Assembly (NCBI GenBank): GCA_024762485.1
Contig: JANTHH010000104.1
Coordinates: forward strand, 1-9,660
Source: Chromatiales bacterium
Lineage (GTDB): Bacteria; Pseudomonadota; Gammaproteobacteria; Chromatiales; Chromatiaceae
DNA: 9,660 bases
Direction of reading: 5' to 3'
Below, in pieces: positions 5,919 to 9,660 of the stretch. Under the pieces are notes generated by a model. The model was not told the origin of the DNA. It did no database searches and saw only the letters and a list, made by a program, of their open reading frames with translations. Both the position numbers and the translations under genes were made by a program. The number at the start of each line of letters is the position of its first letter. Position 1 is the stretch's first letter.

Positions 5919-6896
5919 GTGAGCCACCCCTACGACCGGCTGGACCCGGACACCATCCTCGATGCCGTCGAGGCCGCTGGCTTTATCCCGGACGGCCGCC
6001 TGCTGTCACTGAACAGCTACGAGAACCGGGTGCTGCAGGTGGGCATAGACGAGGCCTCTCCGCTGATCGCCAAGTTCTACCGCCCCGGCCGCTGGTCTGA
6101 CGAGGCCATCGCCGAGGAGCATGACTTCAGCCGGTCACTGCAGGGCGCAGAGATCCCCGTGGTCGCCCCGCTGGCCAATGCCACAGGTCAGACGCTGCAT
6201 CGACACGAGGGCTTCCGCTTCGCTCTGTTTCCTCGCCAGGGAGGACGCAGCCCGGACCTCGAGAACCCCGACAAGCTGGAATGGATCGGCAGATTTCTCG
6301 GCCGCATCCATCAACTCGGAGCGGAGCGTCCCTTCGCCCACAGGCCCACCCTCAATCCGCAGACATTCGGTCAGGATGCCGTGCAGGCCCTGCTCGCCTC
6401 GGGCCAGTTGCCGGACGAACTGCGCAGCCGCTATCTCAGCACCGTGGAACCGTTGCTGGCGGCAATCGAGGATATCTTCAGATCGGTCGGGGCCAGAGAG
6501 ATTCGCCTGCACGGCGACTGTCATCCGGGCAACCTGCTGTGGACCGATGCCGGGCCGCATTTCGTGGACATGGACGACTGCCGCATGGGGCCCGCGGTGC
6601 AGGATTTATGGATGCTGATCGCCGGCGATCGCGCTGAGATGACCTGGCAGCTCGATGCGGTAATCGAGGGCTACCGTACATTCCGGCCCTTCGACACCCG
6701 CGAACTTGCCCTCATCGAGCCACTGCGCGGGCTGCGCATCATCCACTACGCCGCCTGGCTCGCCAGCCGCTGGGACGACCCTGCCTTTCCCCTTGCGTTC
6801 CCCTGGTTCGGCACCGCGCAGTACTGGGAGGAACACTTCATCACCCTGGCACAGCAGCAGCGGGCCCTCGAACAGCCGCCGCTGGCTCTCTACTAA
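5919..6896 (+). CDS. srkA: Stress response kinase A (YihE/RdoA family)
   Basis: Protein kinase-like enzyme of the APH/choline-kinase fold; in E. coli SrkA is a Ser/Thr kinase that protects against stress-induced death. 325 residues (E. coli 328). Visible features: N-lobe NSYENRVLQVG (32-42) and IAKFYRPGRW with probable ATP-binding K52; E66-E67 in the helix; catalytic loop LHGDCHPGNLLW (197-208) with D200 and N205; metal-binding VDMDDC (216-221) with D217 replacing the DFG Asp; then GPAVQDLWML. The start is GTG 5919-5921, giving MSHPYDRLDPDTIL, which matches the family start; the frame is open further upstream but that part overlaps the preceding gene out of frame. The TAA stop at 6894-6896 is part of a CTAA that is repeated after the 150-bp element that follows. 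Confidence 0.95.
   Translation: MSHPYDRLDPDTILDAVEAAGFIPDGRLLSLNSYENRVLQVGIDEASPLIAKFYRPGRWSDEAIAEEHDFSRSLQGAEIPVVAPLANATGQTLHRHEGFRFALFPRQGGRSPDLENPDKLEWIGRFLGRIHQLGAERPFAHRPTLNPQTFGQDAVQALLASGQLPDELRSRYLSTVEPLLAAIEDIFRSVGAREIRLHGDCHPGNLLWTDAGPHFVDMDDCRMGPAVQDLWMLIAGDRAEMTWQLDAVIEGYRTFRPFDTRELALIEPLRGLRIIHYAAWLASRWDDPAFPLAFPWFGTAQYWEEHFITLAQQQRALEQPPLALY
6893..6896 (+). repeat. Target-site duplication, left copy (CTAA)
   Basis: CTAA directly before the element; its last three bases are the TAA stop codon of srkA. The other copy is at 7047-7050. Confidence 0.65.
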
Positions 6897-6900
6897 GGAA

Positions 6901-6934
6901 GCTCTGAATAAGTCCATCCTGGACTTCTCAGAGC
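6901..6934. repeat. Stem-loop 1 of the element
   Basis: Outer stem GCTCTGA (6901-6907) with TCAGAGC (6928-6934); inner stem AAGTCCA (6910-6916) with TGGACTT (6920-6926); loop TCC; a small internal bulge of AT against C. Fourteen pairs. Confidence 0.8.
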
Positions 6935-6941
6935 ACGCTGC

Positions 6942-6962
6942 GCTGCAAACGCGGTTTGCAGC
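6942..6962. repeat. Stem-loop 2 of the element
   Basis: GCTGCAAAC (6942-6950), loop GCG, GTTTGCAGC (6954-6962): nine perfect pairs. Confidence 0.8.
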
Positions 6963-6968
6963 TTGCTT

Positions 6969-6999
6969 CAAAATCAGTCGCTTACAGCGACCGGTTTTG
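6969..6999. repeat. Stem-loop 3 of the element
   Basis: Core GTCGCT (6977-6982), loop TAC, AGCGAC (6986-6991), extended outward past one A-C mismatch by CAAAATC (6969-6975) with GGTTTTG (6993-6999), one of these pairs being a T-G wobble. Confidence 0.75.
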
Positions 7000-7001
7000 G
7001 C

Positions 7002-7017
7002 GGCACATCCATGTGCC
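7002..7017. repeat. Stem-loop 4 of the element
   Basis: GGCACAT (7002-7008), CC, ATGTGCC (7011-7017): a perfect 7-bp dyad; as RNA the innermost pair would open to give a four-base loop. Confidence 0.7.
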
Positions 7018-7019
7018 TC

Positions 7020-7046
7020 GGAAACTCAGAATAAATCAGAGTTTCC
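7020..7046. repeat. Stem-loop 5 of the element (right end)
   Basis: GGAAACTC (7020-7027) and GAGTTTCC (7039-7046), eight perfect pairs around an 11-base loop. It includes the right terminal inverted repeat, so the right end is itself a palindrome, as the left end is in stem-loop 1. Confidence 0.75.
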
Positions 7047-7050
7047 CTAA
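7047..7050 (+). repeat. Target-site duplication, right copy (CTAA)
   Basis: CTAA directly after the element, identical to 6893-6896. Removing the element and one copy restores an uninterrupted srkA end with the same stop codon, followed by 7 bp and then the stop codon of the minus-strand DsrE-family gene. Confidence 0.65.
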
Positions 7051-7057
7051 AGGGGGA

Positions 7058-7525
7058 TCACCAGGACAGGTAGGTGTATCCCTGTTCCTGCAGCAGCATC
7101 AGGTCGTCTGCTCCGATCTCCACCACCTCGGCGAAGTCGAGCATGTCCTCCTCGTGCCACCCATAGCCCTTCATGGTGTTGCCACAGGCGTGGAACTTGA
7201 CGCCGAAGGTATCGAGATAGCTCATCTTCTCCTGGACGTCCTCCGGGACGTAGCGTTTCGGATGTTTTGCCAGCAGATGGATGCCGGGTCCGTGGCAGAC
7301 CACCACGATGTCGATATCGTCGCCATATTTTTCCTTCATCGCGCTGACGCTGAAGAGCAACGACTTGTAGTCGGCCTCCCCACCCTTGTTGCACTGGTAG
7401 ACCACCTTGTGTGCCGGCCCCGCGACCTCTTCTGCCTGGGCCGGCAGGGCAGCCAGCAGGCCACACGACCACCAGATCATCGTCAGAACACGCATGGCCC
7501 GGCTCATACCCATCAACCTGTTCAT
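7058..7525 (-). CDS. Periplasmic DsrE-family protein
   Basis: 155 residues. The N-terminus is a probable Sec signal peptide: basic n-region with R3, R9 and R12, hydrophobic core VLTMIWWSCGLLAALP and an AQA cleavage site near residue 31. The mature part has a DsrE/YchN-like alpha/beta fold: HKVVYQCNKGG (39-49), a helix SLLFSVSAMKEKYG (55-68), IDIVVVCHGPGIHLLAK (71-87), FGVKFHACGNTMKGYG (107-122) and an EIGADDLMLLQEQGYTYLSW end. Cysteines at 45, 77 and 114; C114 in the ACGNT segment is at the position typical of these families. DsrE-type proteins take part in sulfur handling, but exported members are mostly uncharacterised. ATG 7523-7525 was chosen for its GAGG with eight-base spacing; GTG 7534 is possible. 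The stop lies 8 bp from the MITE duplication. Confidence 0.85.
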   Translation of the reverse strand: MNRLMGMSRAMRVLTMIWWSCGLLAALPAQAEEVAGPAHKVVYQCNKGGEADYKSLLFSVSAMKEKYGDDIDIVVVCHGPGIHLLAKHPKRYVPEDVQEKMSYLDTFGVKFHACGNTMKGYGWHEEDMLDFAEVVEIGADDLMLLQEQGYTYLSW

Positions 7526-7575
7526 CACAACCACCTCACTTCATTCGCTGCCGTGCAGACAGCTGTTCACCATCC

Positions 7576-7607
7576 AAAAAAAAGGCGCCACAAATGGCGC
7601 CTTTTTT
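7576..7607. terminator. Strong bidirectional intrinsic terminator
   Basis: Eight A (7576-7583), GGCGCCA (7584-7590), loop CAAA, TGGCGCC (7595-7601), six T (7602-7607). The stem is seven perfect pairs and is flanked by A and T runs, so it can act on both strands. It ends the fba transcript on the minus strand (36 bp after the stop codon, eight T on exit) and isolates the DsrE-family gene, which must start from its own promoter in the roughly 50 bp that follow; I could not identify that promoter. Confidence 0.92.
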
Positions 7608-7643
7608 CGACTCACCCGAATCACGAAGATTCACAGGGCGGGA

Positions 7644-8690
7644 TCACATGCCCTTTTCGTAACGCTTGTACATCTCTTCGAGACTGACGGGCTTGATCTT
7701 CTGCGCGTGACCCGCAGAACCGAAGGCCTCGTAACGGGCCTTGCAGATGTCCTTCATGGCCTCGGTGGATGCCTTGAGGAACTTGCGGGGATCGAACACG
7801 GAGGGATTCTCGGCCAGGAACTTGCGCACCGCGCCGGTGGAGGCCATGCGCAGGTCGGTATCGATGTTGACCTTGCGCACGCCGTTCTTGATGCCTTCCT
7901 GGATCTCTTCGACCGGCACGCCATAGGTCTGCCCCATGTCGCCGCCGAAGCTGTTGATGATCTCCAGCCAGTCCTGCGGCACCGAAGAAGAACCGTGCAT
8001 CACCAGGTGGGTGTTGGGGATGCGCTCGTGGATCTCCTTGATGCGGTCGATACGCAGGATGTCACCGGTCGGCTCCTTGGTGAACTTGTAGGCACCGTGG
8101 GAGGTGCCGATGGCGATGGCCAGGGCGTCCACGCCGGTCTTTTCCACGAAGTCAGCGGCCTCTTCCACGCCGGTCAGCAGCTGATCCATGTCCAGCTTGC
8201 CCTCGGCACCGTGGCCGTCTTCCTCGCCCATTTCGCCGGTCTCAAGCGAGCCCAGGCAGCCCAGTTCGCCTTCGACTGAGACACCACCCGCGTGGGCCAT
8301 CTCGACGACCTTGCGGGTCACTTCGACGTTGTATTCGTAGGTGGAGGGGGTCTTCATGTCGGGCATCAGGGAGCCGTCCATCATCACCGAGGTGAAACCG
8401 GACTGGATGGAGCGCAGGCAGACGCCGGGCTCGGAGCCGTGGTCCTGGTGCATCACCACCGGGATGTGAGGATACATCTCCACCGCCGCGGTGATCAGGT
8501 GACGCAGGAAGGGTTCGCCCGCATAGGAACGCGCACCGGCAGAACCCTGCATGATGACGGGGCTGTCGGTTTCGTCAGCCGCCTGCATGATGGCGTGCAC
8601 CTGCTCCATGTTGTTGACATTGAACGCTGGCATGCCGAAATCATTCTCGGCGGCGTAATCGAGCAGTTGACGCATGGAAATCAGTGCCAT
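7644..8690 (-). CDS. fba: Fructose-bisphosphate aldolase, class II (CbbA type)
   Basis: Zinc-dependent aldolase that interconverts fructose 1,6-bisphosphate with dihydroxyacetone phosphate and glyceraldehyde 3-phosphate; the family also acts on sedoheptulose bisphosphate in the Calvin cycle. 348 residues, the length of the CbbA-like branch. Landmarks: PAFNVNNMEQ (21-30), MHQDHGSEPG (80-89) with catalytic D83 and zinc ligand H84, VEGELGCLG (139-147) with E142, GTSHGAYK (195-202) with zinc ligand H198, VMHGSSSVP (230-238) with zinc ligand H232, and KVNIDTDLR (273-281) with N275 and D277 for substrate binding. The start codon has an excellent site (AAGGAGAG, spacing about six to seven). It lies 64 bp after pyk on the same strand and ends at the strong terminator, so it is probably the last gene of a pyk-fba unit. 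Confidence 0.97.
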   Translation of the reverse strand: MALISMRQLLDYAAENDFGMPAFNVNNMEQVHAIMQAADETDSPVIMQGSAGARSYAGEPFLRHLITAAVEMYPHIPVVMHQDHGSEPGVCLRSIQSGFTSVMMDGSLMPDMKTPSTYEYNVEVTRKVVEMAHAGGVSVEGELGCLGSLETGEMGEEDGHGAEGKLDMDQLLTGVEEAADFVEKTGVDALAIAIGTSHGAYKFTKEPTGDILRIDRIKEIHERIPNTHLVMHGSSSVPQDWLEIINSFGGDMGQTYGVPVEEIQEGIKNGVRKVNIDTDLRMASTGAVRKFLAENPSVFDPRKFLKASTEAMKDICKARYEAFGSAGHAQKIKPVSLEEMYKRYEKGM

Positions 8691-8754
8691 GTTTCTCTCT
8701 CCTTAAACTTGATTCGTCGTATTCAAAAAATTCGGAATTGGGGCCACATTCAGG

Positions 8755-9660
8755 TCACCCGTCCTCGGACAACAGGTGCTGGCCGACCCTGACTATCTTC
8801 ATCACGTTGGTACCGCCCGACACCCCGGTCATGTCACCCTTGGTGATGATCACCAGGTCATCGTCGCGCACAGCGCCACGGCGCTGCAGCTCCTCGATCA
8901 CCTCGACATTTGCCTCCTGCGAGGTCAGTCCGTCGGTATTGAAACTGACCGGGTAGACACCGCGAAACAGGGTGACTTTTCTACGCGTCGACACATGGGG
9001 CGTCAAGGCATAGATCGGTATCCCCGAAGAGATGCGGGACATCCATTTCGAAGTGGACCCGGACTCGGTGAGTGACGCGATGGCGGCAACACCAAGGTGG
9101 TTCGCGGTATACATCGTGGCCATGGCGATGGCCTCGTCGATGCGGCCGAACACCGAATGCAACCGGTGATCGGACTGCAGTGTGATCGCCTGCTTCTCGG
9201 CCTCCTTGCAGACACGATCCATCGCCTCGATGGCCTTCGCCGGGTACTTTCCGGCTGCGGTCTCGGCGGACAGCATCACCGCATCGGTGCCGTCGAGTAC
9301 GGCATTGGCGACGTCGAACACCTCGGCGCGGGTCGGGATCGGATTCTGGATCATCGACTCCATCATCTGGGTGGCCGTGATCACCACACAGTTCATGGCG
9401 CGCGAGGTCTTGATCAGCGACTTCTGCACTGCGGGCAGTTCGGCATCGCCGATCTCAACGCCCAGGTCACCGCGCGCCACCATGATGGCATCGGAGGCAT
9501 CGATGATGTCCTTGATGCAGTCCAGGGCCTCGGCGCGCTCGATCTTGGAGACGATGCCACCCTGACCACCTTCGGCACGCAGCAGGGTGCGCGCCTCGTG
9601 CACATCATCGGCCGAACGCACGAAGGACACGGCCATGTAGTCGGCCTCGATGCTGGCAGC
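8755..9660 (-). CDS. pyk: Pyruvate kinase, C-terminal part (5' end outside window)
   Basis: Converts phosphoenolpyruvate and ADP to pyruvate and ATP in the cytosol. The 301 visible residues begin inside the TIM barrel (EADYMAVSFVRSADDV) and run through SKIERAEAL, DAIMVARGDLGVEIGDAELP (metal and PEP site), the MNCVVITATQMMESM segment, then PTRAEVFDVANAVLDGTDAV with the MLSAETAAGKYP end of the barrel. The C-terminal allosteric domain follows (LTESGSTSKWMSRISSGIPI, ELQRRGAVRDDDLVIITKGD, then GVSGGTNVMKIVRV). The family is about 470-480 residues, so roughly 170 are missing. The true start is off the right end; the first ATG in the window (9634-9636) is internal. In many autotrophic and related proteobacteria gap, pgk, pyk and fba are consecutive, so pgk is expected just upstream. 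Confidence 0.96.
   Translation of the reverse strand, partial: AASIEADYMAVSFVRSADDVHEARTLLRAEGGQGGIVSKIERAEALDCIKDIIDASDAIMVARGDLGVEIGDAELPAVQKSLIKTSRAMNCVVITATQMMESMIQNPIPTRAEVFDVANAVLDGTDAVMLSAETAAGKYPAKAIEAMDRVCKEAEKQAITLQSDHRLHSVFGRIDEAIAMATMYTANHLGVAAIASLTESGSTSKWMSRISSGIPIYALTPHVSTRRKVTLFRGVYPVSFNTDGLTSQEANVEVIEELQRRGAVRDDDLVIITKGDMTGVSGGTNVMKIVRVGQHLLSEDG

Larger units (their letters stand above)
6897..7046. mobile_element. 150-bp MITE-like element with IS5-type ends and five stem-loops
   Basis: Non-coding. Left end GGAAGCTCTGAATAAGTCC; the right end, read inward on the minus strand, is GGAAACTCTGATTTA, matching the left at 12 of 15 positions. It is bounded by the direct repeat CTAA (6893-6896 and 7047-7050), which fits the YTAR 4-bp target duplication of the IS5 subgroup. 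As I recall it, IS5 itself begins GGAAGGTGCGAACAAGTCC, 15 of 19 identical to this left end. Inside are five stem-loops in a row: 6901-6934, 6942-6962, 6969-6999, 7002-7017 and 7020-7046. There is no room for a transposase, so it would be moved in trans. It lies exactly between the convergent srkA and dsrE-family genes. The family assignment is inference; the ends, duplication and hairpins are seen directly. Confidence 0.75.

Noticed and set aside
6956..7687. 243-codon open frame on the plus strand starting inside the MITE
   Set aside because: Antisense to the DsrE-family gene and reading through the terminator; no sign of a transposase or any domain.
7407..8279. 290-codon open frame on the plus strand
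   Set aside because: Runs antisense through the DsrE-family gene, a strong terminator and fba; no protein-like motifs.

Overview
The window looks like chromosomal housekeeping DNA from a G+C-rich, motile gammaproteobacterium. The signs are a BipA/TypA GTPase of the Escherichia coli type, an SrkA/YihE-type kinase, a chemoreceptor behind a sigma-28 promoter, and a pyruvate kinase to class II aldolase gene pair of the kind found in autotrophic lineages. A periplasmic DsrE-family protein also fits a sulfur-oxidising or related lineage (Chromatiales-like), but that placement is inference, not shown by the sequence.

Layout. Positions 1-1010 (minus) hold the 5' two thirds of typA. Next come a small conserved hypothetical gene (1047-1280, minus) and a large methyl-accepting chemotaxis protein (1385-3511, minus) with a near-consensus FliA promoter at 3545-3571 and an intrinsic terminator at 1285-1311. 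Then follow an orphan MbcA/ParS/Xre antitoxin-like gene (3650-4069, minus) with a perfect inverted repeat in its leader, and a conserved hypothetical gene (4195-4647, minus). From 4695 the direction turns: purC (4730-5620), a small CGHC glutaredoxin-like gene (5654-5914) and srkA (5919-6896, GTG start) form a tight plus-strand operon. Directly at the srkA stop codon lies a 150-bp non-coding element (6897-7046) with inverted-repeat ends, a CTAA duplication and five stem-loops, best read as an IS5-related MITE. On the minus strand follow a secreted DsrE-family protein (7058-7525), a strong terminator (7576-7607), the class II fructose-bisphosphate aldolase (7644-8690) and the 3' part of pyruvate kinase (8755 to the window end).

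How the genes relate. pyk and fba belong to central carbon metabolism and probably to a longer operon entering from the right. purC is step 8 of purine synthesis (SAICAR synthase); the following thiol-redox and kinase genes may share its transcript. The other genes are separate transcription units. No gap exceeds 300 bases. I found no tRNA, rRNA, CRISPR array or phage genes, and no convincing new multi-gene system. The most interesting non-genic object is the MITE at the srkA stop codon; the most interesting regulatory ones are the sigma-28 promoter and the orphan antitoxin-like gene with its palindromic leader.
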